Source: Hymenobacter sp. 15J16-1T3B
Lineage (GTDB): Bacteria > Bacteroidota > Bacteroidia > Cytophagales > Hymenobacteraceae
Reading direction: 5' to 3'
Length of the DNA stretch: 64,000 bases
Assembly (NCBI RefSeq): GCF_020711235.1
Contig: NZ_JAJFAV010000001.1
Span: 62,001-126,000, forward strand
Shown here in pieces: positions 23,064-31,707 of the stretch. Below the pieces are notes generated by a model. The model searched no databases, was not told the DNA's origin, and was given only the letters and a program-made list of their open reading frames with translations. A program made the position numbers and the translations under genes. How positions within the stretch are numbered: position 1 is the stretch's first letter; each line of letters starts with the position of its first letter.

Positions 23064-23633
23064 ATGCACACCATCGAACCCCACTACGCCTGGCTGGAGC
23101 AGTACCAGGCTTCCGAAGACGAACGTTCCCCACTCTACGGCGCCGAAAACAGCCTCGACAGCTACGTCAACACCATTTACGGCTACTACATCCACCCGCA
23201 GTGGGACGACATGGAGTCGGACACGTTGTTCCTCAAAATCCTCTTCGTGGACTACGAGGAGAAGGTAGGCGTCATCGAATTCATCGGCGAGTGGAACGAC
23301 GCCATCGAAAACGACATCATGCAGCTCAAGCGGCAGATCATCGACCCGATGGTGCACGAGGGCATCCGCAAGTTCATCCTTGTGGGCGAAAACGTGTTCA
23401 ACTTCCACGGCTCCGACGACTCCTACTACGAGGAATGGTTTGAGGACGTGGAGGACGGTTGGATTGCGGCCGTGAATTTCCAGGAGCACGTGGAGCGCGA
23501 AATGCGCCAGTACAACATCGACTCTTACATCAACTTCGGCGGGCAGCTCGACGAACTGCCCTGGCGCACGTACCCGCCCAAAAAGCTGGTGCACGTGGTC
23601 GACGGGCTGCTGCAGCGGCGGCTGGGCGCCTGA
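23064..23633 (+). CDS. Acidic conserved-looking hypothetical protein, 189 residues
   Basis: Starts at the ATG at 23064 (MHTIEPHYAWLEQYQASEDERSPLYG). It is very rich in Asp, Glu, Tyr and Trp (NTIYGYYIHPQWDD, DDSYYEEWFEDVEDGWIAAVNF), soluble, with no signal peptide. Alternating hydrophobic stretches (LFLKILFVDYEEKVGVIEFIG; GIRKFILVGENVFNFHG) suggest an alpha/beta fold. No domain recognised and function unknown. A 54-bp perfect palindrome terminates it. Confidence 0.7.
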   Translation: MHTIEPHYAWLEQYQASEDERSPLYGAENSLDSYVNTIYGYYIHPQWDDMESDTLFLKILFVDYEEKVGVIEFIGEWNDAIENDIMQLKRQIIDPMVHEGIRKFILVGENVFNFHGSDDSYYEEWFEDVEDGWIAAVNFQEHVEREMRQYNIDSYINFGGQLDELPWRTYPPKKLVHVVDGLLQRRLGA

Positions 23634-23697
23634 GTTCGTTTCGTCATCCTGGACTGACGGCGAGCCTTACCACATTGGGTAGCAACTGCCCAATCTT

Positions 23698-23751
23698 AAG
23701 CCATAAAAAACGGGCGCCCCGCAGCTGCGGGGCGCCCGTTTTTTATGGCTT
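23698..23751. terminator. 54-bp perfect palindrome, bidirectional terminator
   Basis: Bases 23698-23724 are the exact reverse complement of 23725-23751. Core CGGGCGCCCCGCAG flanked by A6 and T6 on either side. It serves the convergent genes ending at 23633 and 23781. Confidence 0.92.
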
Positions 23752-23780
23752 CCAGGACCGAGGTCCGGAGCCGGCTATAA

Positions 23781-24035
23781 TTACTGAGCCGGGGTCGTAG
23801 CGGGAGCCGGGGTAGCCTGGCTCGGGTTGGCATCAGCAGCGTCTTCCATGGCGTCAGCCTTAGCGTCGGCCGAGTCACGTACGGCATCAGCCTGCTCTTC
23901 CATGGCGTCAGCTTTGGCTTCGCCAGCGTTTTCTACTTGGTCGGCAGCGTTTTCCTGAGCGTTTTCTTTCTTGCTGTCGCACGAAGCGAAGGTGAACGAA
24001 GCGGCAGCCAGAGCGAGGAACAGAACCTTTTTCAT
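23781..24035 (-). CDS. Small Ala/Asp-rich lipoprotein
   Basis: 84 residues from the ATG at 24035. The signal peptide MKKVLFLALAAASFTFASC has lipobox FASC (Cys19). The mature part is a charged, helical, repetitive region (DQVENAGEAKADAMEEQADAV, then RDSADAKADAMEDAADAN) in which KADAME occurs twice, followed by a Pro/Ala/Thr tail. The composition suggests an extended helix or coiled coil anchored to a membrane, similar in style to small Lpp-like or stress lipoproteins (inferred). No family is firmly recognised. Confidence 0.75.
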   Translation of the reverse strand: MKKVLFLALAAASFTFASCDSKKENAQENAADQVENAGEAKADAMEEQADAVRDSADAKADAMEDAADANPSQATPAPATTPAQ

Positions 24036-24149
24036 GGTAATTGGTGTGGAGAAAATGGAGGTGAGTTTTCTTTGGTAGGCTTCTCCACCTTGCGGCGGCG
24101 AAATCTGCAGCTTTATACCCCGCACCGGCTCAGGTAACCCGTTGAGCTA

Positions 24150-24187
24150 AAAAAATTTCGGGCGGGCCTCCGAAAAGACCCGCCCGA
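24150..24187 (-). terminator. Terminator of der
   Basis: CGGGCGGG (24159-24166) and CCCGCCCG (24179-24186), followed on the minus strand by a run of T. Confidence 0.8.
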
Positions 24188-24202
24188 CACTGCCAAGGCA
24201 GA

Positions 24203-25525
24203 TTATTTTTTGCGGTACACGATGCCGATGGGCACCCCGGTGAAGTCGAAATGCTCGCGCAGGCGGTTTTCGAGGTAGCGGGTGTACGACTCCTTCACGT
24301 ACTGCGGCAGGTTGCAGAAGAAGGCGAAGACCGGGTTGTGCGTGGGCAGCTGCGTCACGTACTTGATGCGCACCATTTTGCCCTTGGTGGAGGGCGGCGG
24401 GTAGGCTTCGATTTCGCGCAGTATCACTTCGTTCAACTCCGAGGTGGGCACTTTCTTGCGCTTGTTCTCATACACCTGCATCACCGTCTCGATGGCCTTA
24501 TGCACGCGCTGCTTAGTCACGGCCGAGGTGAAGACGATGGGCGGGTAGCTGATGGGCTTGATCTTGTCGTAAATCTGATCCTCGAACTCCTTGGCGGTGT
24601 TCGACTCCTTGTTTTCGATCAAATCCCACTTGTTCACCAAGATGACGATGCCCTTGCGGTTCTTGTCGGCCAGGGCGATGATGGCCACGTCCTGGGCTTC
24701 GATGCCACGGGTGGCGTCGAGCATGACGATAACGACATCCGACTCTTCCATGGCCCGCAGGGAGCGAAGGTTGGAATAGAACTCGATGTCCTCGTCGACG
24801 CGGGCTTTGCGGCGCAGGCCGGCGGTGTCGATAAGGATGAACTCGTTGCCGAAAGCGTTGTAGCGGGTGTGAATGGCGTCGCGGGTGGTGCCGGCAATGT
24901 CCGTCACGATGCTGCGCTCCTCGCCCAGCAGCACGTTCACCAGCGAAGACTTGCCCACGTTGGGGCGGCCCATCACGGTGATGCGCGGAATGCCCTCGTC
25001 GGGGTTTTCCACGCCTTCTTCCTCGAAGTGGCTAATCACGGCGTCGAGCAATTCGCCGGTGCCGGAGCCCGACTGCGAGCTGATGGGGAAAATGTCGCCG
25101 GTGCCCAAGCCCAAGGCGTAGAACTCGCCGGCGGCCTGGTAGCGGGCCGTCGAATCGGCCTTGTTGGCCACCAGGTAAATGGGCTTTTTGCCCTCGTAGC
25201 GGCGCAACACGTTGGCGAATTCCTCGTCCAAGGGGTGCAGGCCGGCGTCGACGTCGACCATGAAGAGGACCACGTCGGCCTCGTCGATGGCCAGCTTAAC
25301 TTGCTTGCGGATGCTTTCCTCGAACACGTCGTCGGAGCCCACGACGTAGCCGCCGGTGTCGATAACGGTGAAGTACTTGCCCGTCCACTCGCCGTAGCCG
25401 TAGTGCCGGTCGCGCGTGACGCCCGACTGGTTGTCCATGATGGCTTTCCGCTCGCCGACGAGGCGGTTGAAGAGGGTGGACTTGCCCACGTTCGGGCGGC
25501 CCACAATGGCAATGGTATTTTGCAT
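24203..25525 (-). CDS. der: Ribosome-biogenesis GTPase Der (EngA)
   Basis: 440 residues from the ATG at 25525 (MQNTIAIVGRPNVGKSTLFNRL); a longer frame adds ten non-conserved residues. The tandem G domains are diagnostic: first P-loop GRPNVGKS at residues 9-16 with DTGGY and NKAD, second P-loop GRPNVGKSSLVNVL near 185 with DTAGLRRKARVDE and NKWD. A C-terminal KH-like domain follows (PSTKGKMVRIKYVTQLPTHNPVFAFF). It is essential for 50S assembly. It lies next to era, the usual Bacteroidota pairing, with an inverted-repeat element between them. Confidence 0.97.
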   Translation of the reverse strand: MQNTIAIVGRPNVGKSTLFNRLVGERKAIMDNQSGVTRDRHYGYGEWTGKYFTVIDTGGYVVGSDDVFEESIRKQVKLAIDEADVVLFMVDVDAGLHPLDEEFANVLRRYEGKKPIYLVANKADSTARYQAAGEFYALGLGTGDIFPISSQSGSGTGELLDAVISHFEEEGVENPDEGIPRITVMGRPNVGKSSLVNVLLGEERSIVTDIAGTTRDAIHTRYNAFGNEFILIDTAGLRRKARVDEDIEFYSNLRSLRAMEESDVVIVMLDATRGIEAQDVAIIALADKNRKGIVILVNKWDLIENKESNTAKEFEDQIYDKIKPISYPPIVFTSAVTKQRVHKAIETVMQVYENKRKKVPTSELNEVILREIEAYPPPSTKGKMVRIKYVTQLPTHNPVFAFFCNLPQYVKESYTRYLENRLREHFDFTGVPIGIVYRKK

Positions 25526-25605
25526 GGTGCTGACCCCAGCCGCCGCTCCGACCATGTGCGGCAGTGCCCGGGGTAGTTAAGTGAGTTGTTGGGTCGGGAT
25601 GCTAA

Positions 25606-25763
25606 ACCGTCATCCTAAGGCGCAGCCGGAGGACCTTCCTCCAGCCGTGCACGACGGTTAATTCTTAGTTCTGGCCTCCGTTCGAGGCAGAGCATTGGTG
25701 GCTGCGCTTATCAAGTGGTGCGGGGTTCGAGGCAGATCCTTCGGCGGCGCCTCAGGATGACGT
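25606..25763. repeat. Intergenic inverted-repeat element (copy D)
   Basis: Left arm ACCGTCATCCTAAGGCGCAG and right arm ending GCGCCTCAGGATGACGT, with a longer interior of about 95 bp. It lies between der and era. Confidence 0.65.
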
Positions 25764-25793
25764 GCTTCCGGCCCGCGCATCGTACCGGCCGCG

Positions 25794-26693
25794 CTACTCC
25801 GGTTTGTAACCGAAGCGGTTGAGCATTTTGGGGTCGGCGCGCCAGTTTTCGTTGACTTTCACGTGCAACTCCAGAAACACTTTTTTCTGGAAAAACTTCT
25901 CCATTTCCTCCCGGGCCCAGGTGCCCACTTTCTTCAGCGCCGCGCCGCCTTGGCCGATGATGATGCCCTTCTGCGAGGCCCGCTCGGTGTAGATGATGCC
26001 GCGGATGCGGATGATGTTGTCGTCTTCCTTGAACTCCTCGATGACCACTTCAGTGCTGTAGGGCACTTCTTTTTTGTAGAGCTTGAAGATTTTCTCGCGG
26101 ATCATCTCCGAGGCGAAGAACCGTTCCGGCTTGTCGGTCAGCTCGTCCTTGGGGTAGAATGGTTCGTGCACGGGCAGGCGGTCCAGAATGTGCTGGAACA
26201 CCTGCTCGGTGTTGAAGGCGTTCAGGGCCGAAATCGGGATGATTTCGGCGGCGTTGGGCATGTGCTCCCGCCAGTAGGCCATTTTGGCCTCCACTTCTTC
26301 CTGGGTAGCCTGGTCGATTTTGTTGATCAGCAGCAGAATGGGCACCTCCGAGCGGCGCAGGCGCTCCACCACGGGCTCCTCGTCGTGCTTCTCGTAGATA
26401 TCCGTCACGAACAGAATCACGTCCGCGTCCTCCAGCGAGGAGTACACGAACGACATCATAGCCGACTGCAGCTCGTACTTGGGCTGGATGATGCCGGGCG
26501 TGTCGGAGTAGACGAGCTGAAAATCAGGGCCGTTCAGAATGCCCAGGATGCGGTGGCGCGTGGTCTGGGCCTTGCTGGTGATGATGCTGAGCCGCTCGCC
26601 GACCAGCACGTTCATCAGCGTGGACTTGCCCACGTTGGGCTTGCCAATGATGCTTACAAAGCCGGCGCGGTGCGGTTGGGGGTCGGTAGTCAC
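25794..26693 (-). CDS. era: GTPase Era
   Basis: 299 residues. G motifs: P-loop GKPNVGKST (17-25), DTPGI, NKID. The C-terminal KH domain contains IIYTERASQKGIIIGQGGAALKKVGTWAREEME and FQKKVFLELHVKVNENWR. Era binds the 3' end of 16S rRNA and acts in 30S maturation. It is transcribed toward der. Confidence 0.97.
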   Translation of the reverse strand: MTTDPQPHRAGFVSIIGKPNVGKSTLMNVLVGERLSIITSKAQTTRHRILGILNGPDFQLVYSDTPGIIQPKYELQSAMMSFVYSSLEDADVILFVTDIYEKHDEEPVVERLRRSEVPILLLINKIDQATQEEVEAKMAYWREHMPNAAEIIPISALNAFNTEQVFQHILDRLPVHEPFYPKDELTDKPERFFASEMIREKIFKLYKKEVPYSTEVVIEEFKEDDNIIRIRGIIYTERASQKGIIIGQGGAALKKVGTWAREEMEKFFQKKVFLELHVKVNENWRADPKMLNRFGYKPE

Positions 26694-26716
26694 AGCAGGT
26701 AATCAGTTAAGGGGCA

Positions 26717-26724
26717 CAAAGGTA
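26717..26724 (-). promoter_or_regulatory. -7 element TACCTTTG of era
   Basis: Minus-strand TACCTTTG 24 bp upstream of the era start; no TTG at the -33 position. Confidence 0.55.
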
Positions 26725-26837
26725 CGGCTTTCGGGCCGCACCGGCAGCATGGGCTGAATAATAGCGGCTTACGCAGGAAAAGCGCCGAATGGCCGGGCGG
26801 CCAGCGCCGGGGCGCCGCTAGCAGCTGCGGACGGCCG

Positions 26838-26845
26838 TAGCTTTG
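26838..26845 (+). promoter_or_regulatory. -7 element TAGCTTTG of the HAD phosphatase gene
   Basis: Matches TAnnTTTG, 8 bp before the ATG at 26853, which predicts a transcript with almost no leader. Confidence 0.5.
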
Positions 26846-26852
26846 CCTTGCT

Positions 26853-27569
26853 ATGGCCCTGACCACCGTCCTCTTCGACCTCGACGACACGCTCTTCGAC
26901 CACACCGGCACCGCCCGCGCGGCCCTGACGGCCAGCACGGCCCACTTTGCCTGGGCTGCTTCGGTAGAAATGGACGCGCTGTATGAGCGCTACAGCGCGC
27001 TGCTGGAAGCCATGCACCCGCGGGTGCTGGCCGGCGAGGTCAGTGCCGAAGAGGCCAGGTGCCGGCGGTTTCAGGAGCTGTTGGCACCCTACGCGGCGTT
27101 TGCCAACGACGCCGAGGCCAACGCGTTTGCTTTGTTTCACTACGGGCACTACCGCCGCCTGCGCCGGCCCATTGCGGGCGCCGTGGCCCTGCTCGCCGCC
27201 CTGAAGCCGCACTACCACCTCGGCATCGTGACGAACAACCGCACGGCGGAGCAGGAAGACAAGCTGGCGTTTTTGGGCATGACGCCGCTCGTCGATGCGC
27301 TTATCACCTCCGAAGCCGTGGGCGTAACCAAGCCCGACCCGCGCATTTTTCAGGTCGCGCTGCAGCGGCTGGGCGCCCGGCCCGCGGAAGCCCTGCTCAT
27401 CGGCGACAACTGGCGGGCCGACGTGCTCGGGGCGCGGGCGACGGGCATCCGGCCGGTGTGGCTGAACCGCTTCGGCGCCGCCTGCCCCGACGCGGCCGTG
27501 CCCGTGCTGACGGGTTACGAACCGCTGCCCGAGGTCCTGCGGGTCATCGATCCGGCCCGCTACGCCTGA
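26853..27569 (+). CDS. HAD-superfamily hydrolase, YjjG-like phosphatase
   Basis: 238 residues. HAD motif I FDLDDTLFDH (8-17) holds the nucleophilic Asp. A helical C1 cap runs from about 18 to 95. Motif II is GIVTNNR, motif III the Lys in GVTKPDPRIFQ, and motif IV IGDNWRADVLGARATGI. The cap and spacing resemble YjjG-type nucleotide phosphatases. The substrate cannot be read from the sequence. Divergent from era. Confidence 0.88.
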   Translation: MALTTVLFDLDDTLFDHTGTARAALTASTAHFAWAASVEMDALYERYSALLEAMHPRVLAGEVSAEEARCRRFQELLAPYAAFANDAEANAFALFHYGHYRRLRRPIAGAVALLAALKPHYHLGIVTNNRTAEQEDKLAFLGMTPLVDALITSEAVGVTKPDPRIFQVALQRLGARPAEALLIGDNWRADVLGARATGIRPVWLNRFGAACPDAAVPVLTGYEPLPEVLRVIDPARYA

Positions 27570-27710
27570 ACGGCCCCGGCGGCGCGCCGATTTGCGGAAT
27601 AAGTCAACGGGAATTGCGGAAATGGTCAGCAAAACCGGCGGCCCCGGGGCAGACCTTTGAATCGTCGCCGCTACGGTTGCTGGCGGCCGTACTTCTAACC
27701 GCTTCCGGCC

Positions 27711-28400
27711 ATGTTTATCGGTCATTTCGGCCTCGCCCTCGGCGCCAAAACGGCGCAACCCCGCGTTTCTCTCGGCACCCTGTTTCTGGCGGCGCAGTTT
27801 GCCGATTTGCTCTGGCCTACCCTGCTGCTGCTGGGGCTGGAACGCGTGGCCATTCAGCCCGGCATCACCCACATGACGCCGCTGAATTTTGAGCATTACC
27901 CCATTTCGCACAGCCTGCTGCTGCAGCTGGTGTGGGGTGCGGCGCTGGGCCTGGGCTACGGCCTGCTGCGGCGCAACTGGCGCGGCGCGGCCCTGGTAGC
28001 CCTGCTGGTGCCCTCGCACTGGCTGCTCGACTTGCTCATGCACCGCCCCGACCTGCCGCTGTTTCCGGGCCACTCGCCGCTGCTGGGCCTGGGGCTGTGG
28101 AACCACCCGCTGGCCGCCCAGCTGCTGGAAGCGGTGACGTTCTTCGGCGGGCTGGCCTCGTACCTGCGCCACACCGCGGCCCGCAATAAGGCCGGCGTCT
28201 ACGCGCTCTGGTCACTGGTGGCGTTCCTGCTGCTGATTCAAGTCGGCAACCTACTCGGGCCCGCGCCGACCAGCGTGACGGCCCTGGCCTGGGCCGGGCA
28301 GCTGCAGTGGCTCATCGTGCTCTGGGGCTACTGGGCCGACCGCAACCGCGCCGCGGTCCCGGCCAAAGCGCCGGCCGCCTTGCCCCAGCTGGCGCCGTAA
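27711..28400 (+). CDS. Membrane protein of the DUF457/YdjM metal-dependent hydrolase-like group
   Basis: 229 residues with about six hydrophobic segments. The start MFIGHFGLALGAKTAQPRVSLGTLFLAAQFADLLWP has the conserved early His and Asp of the DUF457-like family, and the middle segment SHWLLDLLMHRPDLPLFPG has the typical HWxxDxxxHxPD cluster, suggesting a metal site at the membrane face. Family members are annotated as inner-membrane metal-dependent hydrolases, mostly without known substrate. It ends 4 bp from the convergent AraC-type gene. Confidence 0.72.
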   Translation: MFIGHFGLALGAKTAQPRVSLGTLFLAAQFADLLWPTLLLLGLERVAIQPGITHMTPLNFEHYPISHSLLLQLVWGAALGLGYGLLRRNWRGAALVALLVPSHWLLDLLMHRPDLPLFPGHSPLLGLGLWNHPLAAQLLEAVTFFGGLASYLRHTAARNKAGVYALWSLVAFLLLIQVGNLLGPAPTSVTALAWAGQLQWLIVLWGYWADRNRAAVPAKAPAALPQLAP

Positions 28401-28404
28401 CCGC

Positions 28405-29439
28405 TCAGGCGGCTTGCTGCTTCCGAAACGCGCCGGGCGTCTGGCCGGTCCAGCGCTTGAAGGAGCGCACGAACACGCTGGGCTCGGAGTAACCGAGCAG
28501 GAAGGCCACGTCGGTGGTGCTCAGGTGCGGGGCGCGCAGGTGCCGCTCGGCCAGTTCGCGGCGCACTTCGTCGAGCAGCTGCTGGTAGCTCAGGCCGGCC
28601 TCGCGCAAGTGCAGCTGCAGGGTGCGCACGCCCATGGCCAGGGCATCGGCCACGGCGGCCAGCGTGGGCTCGGCGCCCTTCAGCAGCCGCACGATTTCGC
28701 GCTTCACGCGGTCGGGCAAGGTGGGCTGCCGCAGCTGGGCCAGCAGGGCGTCGGCGTGCTGCTCAAACAGCGGAAACAGCGCCGGGTTGGCGTTGAGCAC
28801 CGGCAGCGCCAGCGCGGCCGCATCGAATCCCAGGCCCGCGCGCGGCGTGCCGAACGTGAGGGCGGCGGGCGCGAAGGCGCGCTGGTGCGCCGCGGTGTCG
28901 GCGGGACGCGGGTAGGCCAGGTGCACGGCGCGCGGGGCCAGCGGCTGGCCGGTGAGGGCCCGGCAAGCGTGCAGGTAGAGCGTCAGCTCGGAGTTCAGCA
29001 CGTGGTCGGGGTGCACGATGGCCGGGCTGAGCAGCTCCACTTCCAGCCACGCCACGTCGCCTTCCTGGCGCAGGGTGGTGCGGGAGGCGTCGCAGCCGAT
29101 ATCCTGGTAGCGGCACAGCTGCTGCAGGGCCGCCCCAAGCGTGGGGGTGTGCATGAGCACGTACGAAAGAATGCCGAGGGCCAGCGGGTTGACCTGTTCC
29201 CCAATGAGCAGGCCCAGGTGGGGGTTGTCGGCGGCGTGCACGGCTTCGCCCCAGAGGCGCTGCACGGTGGCCACGGGCACACGAGCATCGGGCTGCTGCA
29301 GCTGGGCGGGGTCCACCCCGCTGCGGCGGCAGAGGTCGGCGTAATCGGCACCGTGGCGGACGGCAGCCCACAGAATCAGGTTCAGCGAACCGGCCGAAAG
29401 GGTACCATTGGGGCGCAGTTGGTCGTCGGGAGCGGGCAT
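28405..29439 (-). CDS. AraC-family transcriptional regulator
   Basis: 344 residues. The N-terminal two thirds match the arabinose-binding-like domain of the OruR/ArgR-type AraC proteins (LILWAAVRHGADYADLCRRSGVDP, NPHLGLLIGEQVNPLALGILSYVLMHTPTLG). The C-terminal DNA-binding domain has two helix-turn-helix motifs (LAAVADALAMGVRTLQLHLREAGLSYQQLLDEVRRELAERHL and STTDVAFLLGYSEPSVFVRSFKRWTGQTPGAFRK). Its ligand and targets are unknown. It is divergent from hemH, so a role there is possible but not shown. Confidence 0.92.
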   Translation of the reverse strand: MPAPDDQLRPNGTLSAGSLNLILWAAVRHGADYADLCRRSGVDPAQLQQPDARVPVATVQRLWGEAVHAADNPHLGLLIGEQVNPLALGILSYVLMHTPTLGAALQQLCRYQDIGCDASRTTLRQEGDVAWLEVELLSPAIVHPDHVLNSELTLYLHACRALTGQPLAPRAVHLAYPRPADTAAHQRAFAPAALTFGTPRAGLGFDAAALALPVLNANPALFPLFEQHADALLAQLRQPTLPDRVKREIVRLLKGAEPTLAAVADALAMGVRTLQLHLREAGLSYQQLLDEVRRELAERHLRAPHLSTTDVAFLLGYSEPSVFVRSFKRWTGQTPGAFRKQQAA

Positions 29440-29528
29440 GGGTCAAAGTAACCGGGTCGGGTGCATTTATGATATAAATCAGCCTCGGACTTTCGCCCGG
29501 CGGCCGGCGGCGCAAACTTTACCGGGGC

Positions 29529-29536
29529 TACCTTTG
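29529..29536 (+). promoter_or_regulatory. -7 element TACCTTTG of hemH
   Basis: Exact TAnnTTTG match about 60 bp before the ATG at 29597. Confidence 0.6.
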
Positions 29537-29596
29537 TATCTGCAATCCAACGCGTCGGCCCGACTTCGTCCTATTCGGCGCGCTGCTTTCCCGTTT

Positions 29597-30643
29597 ATGC
29601 CCGCTTCTCCCGCTTCTACCAAAGGCCGCATCGGCGTGCTGCTCGTCAACCTCGGCACGCCCGACTCGCCGAGCACCAGCGACGTGCGCCGCTACCTCAA
29701 CGAGTTTCTGACCGACGCCCGCGTCATCGACATGCCCGCCGCGGTGCGCTACCCGCTGTTTCAGGGCCTGGTGGTGCCGCTGCGCGCGCCCAAGTCGGCC
29801 AAAATCTACCAGCAGCTCTGGGATGAGCGCGGCTCTCCCCTGCTCTACCACGGCCTCGACCTGCAAAAGCTGGTGCAGGAAACGCTGGGCAAGGACTACC
29901 TCGTGGCCTTCGGCATGCGCTACCAGAACCCCAGCATCGAATCGGCGCTGCAAGAGCTGCGCGACGCGGCCGTGGACCGCATCATCGTGCTGCCCCTGTT
30001 TCCGCAGTACGCGGCGGCCAGCACCGGCTCGGTGCAGGAAAAGGTAATGGACATTGTGAAGGACTGGTGGGTGGTGCCCAGCATTAGCTTCATCAGCACC
30101 TTCGTCGAGGACCCGGGCTTTATCGGCACTTTTGCCACCCTGGGCAAGGCCGAAATGGCCAAGCGCGACTACGACCACGTGGTGTTCAGCTACCACGGCA
30201 TTCCGGAGCGTCACGTGCTGAAGGGCAGCCACAAGGGCTACTGCAAGCTGGGCAACTGCTGCAACAGCTACAACAAGAACAACCGCTACTGCTACCGCGC
30301 CCAGTGCTTCGAAACCTCGCGGCAGCTGGCGGCGGCCCTGGGCCTGAGCCCCGAGCAGTACAGCACCACCTTCCAGAGCCGCCTGCAAAGCCGCCTGCGC
30401 GACCCGTGGCTGCAGCCCTACACCGACGAGGTGCTCAAGACCCTGCCGGGCAAGGGCATCAAGAACGTGCTGGCCTTCAGCCCCGCCTTCGTGGCCGACT
30501 GCCTCGAAACTACCATCGAAGTGGGCGAGGAATTCAAGGAAATGTTTGAGCAGGCCGGCGGCTCGCACTGGCAACTGGTGCCCTCGCTGAACTCGCACCC
30601 GCAGTGGGTCGAGGCCGTAGCCGACATGATCCGCCGCAACTAG
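29597..30643 (+). CDS. hemH: Ferrochelatase HemH with Cys-rich insertion
   Basis: 348 residues from the ATG at 29597 (MPASPASTKGRIGVLLVNLGTPDSPSTSDVRRYL). The catalytic His is H200 in FSYHGIPERH. Other family motifs are FGMRYQNPSIESAL, VLPLFPQYAAASTGS and LAFSPAFVADCLETTIEVGEEF. It inserts Fe2+ into a porphyrin, the last step of heme synthesis. Directly after the catalytic His comes an insertion with five Cys (C216, C221, C222, C232, C237), which could hold an iron-sulfur cluster as in some other bacterial ferrochelatases (inferred). Confidence 0.95.
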   Translation: MPASPASTKGRIGVLLVNLGTPDSPSTSDVRRYLNEFLTDARVIDMPAAVRYPLFQGLVVPLRAPKSAKIYQQLWDERGSPLLYHGLDLQKLVQETLGKDYLVAFGMRYQNPSIESALQELRDAAVDRIIVLPLFPQYAAASTGSVQEKVMDIVKDWWVVPSISFISTFVEDPGFIGTFATLGKAEMAKRDYDHVVFSYHGIPERHVLKGSHKGYCKLGNCCNSYNKNNRYCYRAQCFETSRQLAAALGLSPEQYSTTFQSRLQSRLRDPWLQPYTDEVLKTLPGKGIKNVLAFSPAFVADCLETTIEVGEEFKEMFEQAGGSHWQLVPSLNSHPQWVEAVADMIRRN

Positions 30644-30667
30644 CCGCGTTTTCCCAGGCGCTTGCCG

Positions 30668-30709
30668 AGCCGCTTCTCAGCCTTTGCCGGGCCGGGAAGC
30701 GGCTTTGTT
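30668..30709. terminator. Terminator after hemH
   Basis: AGCCGCTTC (30668-30676) and GAAGCGGCT (30696-30704), followed by TTGTT. Confidence 0.65.
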
Positions 30710-31460
30710 ATTCCGCCGGCTCGCCGCCGAAATGCCACTGCATGCCGAGGCCGGTGGCCAGGAGCTGCACCGAGGGAAACCTCGCCTGCACCGGAAACAG
30801 GAAGCTCTGGCTTAGCTGCAAGCGCAGCCGCGGCGTGAGCCGCACGAAGATGTTGTAGCCCGGCTGCAGCGTGAGGCCGCCGTAGCCCGGACGGTTGCGC
30901 GTGACCACCCGCTCCCACCCGCCGAACGGATCAGTTGGGTCGGGGTTGGACACGAATTCGCGGCTGACGGTGCGCCAGCGCAGAAAGTCGTAGCCGGCCA
31001 GTTTGACGCCCGCGCTCAGAGCAATGCTCTCGTCGGGCGTCCAGACGTAGGTGGGCTGCAGGTAGGCGTAGCCGTAGCGCACCCGGTACGAGGCGGGCAG
31101 GTCGCAGAGGTCGGGGCAGAAGGTTTCATAGGCGTAGCCGGCGCCGTAGCCCAGGCCGCCGTACACCGTCCAGCGGTGGTGGCGCGGCCGGGCGAAGGTG
31201 TACCCGGCGCCGGCTTCGGCGCTGTAGGCCCAGTGCCCGTGCTTCGGGCGGATGCGCTGGTGGGCGCTGCCGGTGAGCGTGAGGCGCTCGGAGAGGCCGT
31301 GGGCCACTTGCACGTCGGTGCCGTGCACGCCCAAGTTGGCGCCTAGTTCGGTTTGGCCACCTTGCTGCACCAAGGGCGTTTGCAGGGTGTGGGGTACCAC
31401 GGCGGCGCAGCCGCTGAGCAGGGCCGCGAGGCCGGTAGCCGAAATAAATTTCACGAGCAT
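30708..31460 (-). CDS. Hypothetical lipoprotein with beta-barrel-like C-terminal part
   Basis: 250 residues from the ATG at 31460 (a GTG directly before it is also possible). The signal peptide MLVKFISATGLAALLSGC ends in the lipobox LSGC. The mature part is Gly/Tyr/Trp-rich with alternating strands (WAYSAEAGAGYTFARPRHHRWTVYGGLGYGAGYAY, LTLQPGYNIFVRLTPRLRLQLSQSFLFPVQ), as in small outer-membrane barrels. The combination of lipid anchor and barrel-like strands is noted as seen; function unknown. Confidence 0.7.
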   Translation of the reverse strand: MLVKFISATGLAALLSGCAAVVPHTLQTPLVQQGGQTELGANLGVHGTDVQVAHGLSERLTLTGSAHQRIRPKHGHWAYSAEAGAGYTFARPRHHRWTVYGGLGYGAGYAYETFCPDLCDLPASYRVRYGYAYLQPTYVWTPDESIALSAGVKLAGYDFLRWRTVSREFVSNPDPTDPFGGWERVVTRNRPGYGGLTLQPGYNIFVRLTPRLRLQLSQSFLFPVQARFPSVQLLATGLGMQWHFGGEPAE

Positions 31461-31653
31461 CACCGCGGAAGTAGAACACGCCTTTGTACTCAGAGCGCAG
31501 TAGGCTAAAAACAGTTGTCAGGCCGGGTACAATCGATTGTTGCGCTGGCCTCCGGACTAATTACGTTGCCGAATTCAGAACGCACTGCCCAATATTTTTC
31601 GCGCTATTAAAAAACCCTGGCCTACGAATTGCGGTTGATGCCCCGTAAAAGAT
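31461..31653. other. Intergenic stretch upstream of the sulfur-locus promoter
   Basis: About 190 bp between the start of the lipoprotein gene and the promoter at 31654. No gene or strong structure was seen; it presumably contains the promoter of the minus-strand lipoprotein gene. Confidence 0.5.
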
Positions 31654-31685
31654 TTGCAATTCTGGAATTGCGGCTGCTACCTTTG
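31654..31685 (+). promoter_or_regulatory. Promoter of the sulfate-assimilation locus
   Basis: TTG (31654-31656), 21-bp spacer, TACCTTTG (31678-31685). A start site near 31692 gives a leader of about 440 nt before the APS reductase gene, containing a riboswitch and a short reading frame. Confidence 0.72.
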
Positions 31686-31707
31686 CCGCAGCAATTCTGC
31701 TCAGGAT

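Noticed and set aside
25606-25763. Possible insertion sequence between der and era
   Set aside because: No transposase frame and no target-site duplication visible; best explained as a copy of the short intergenic repeat family.
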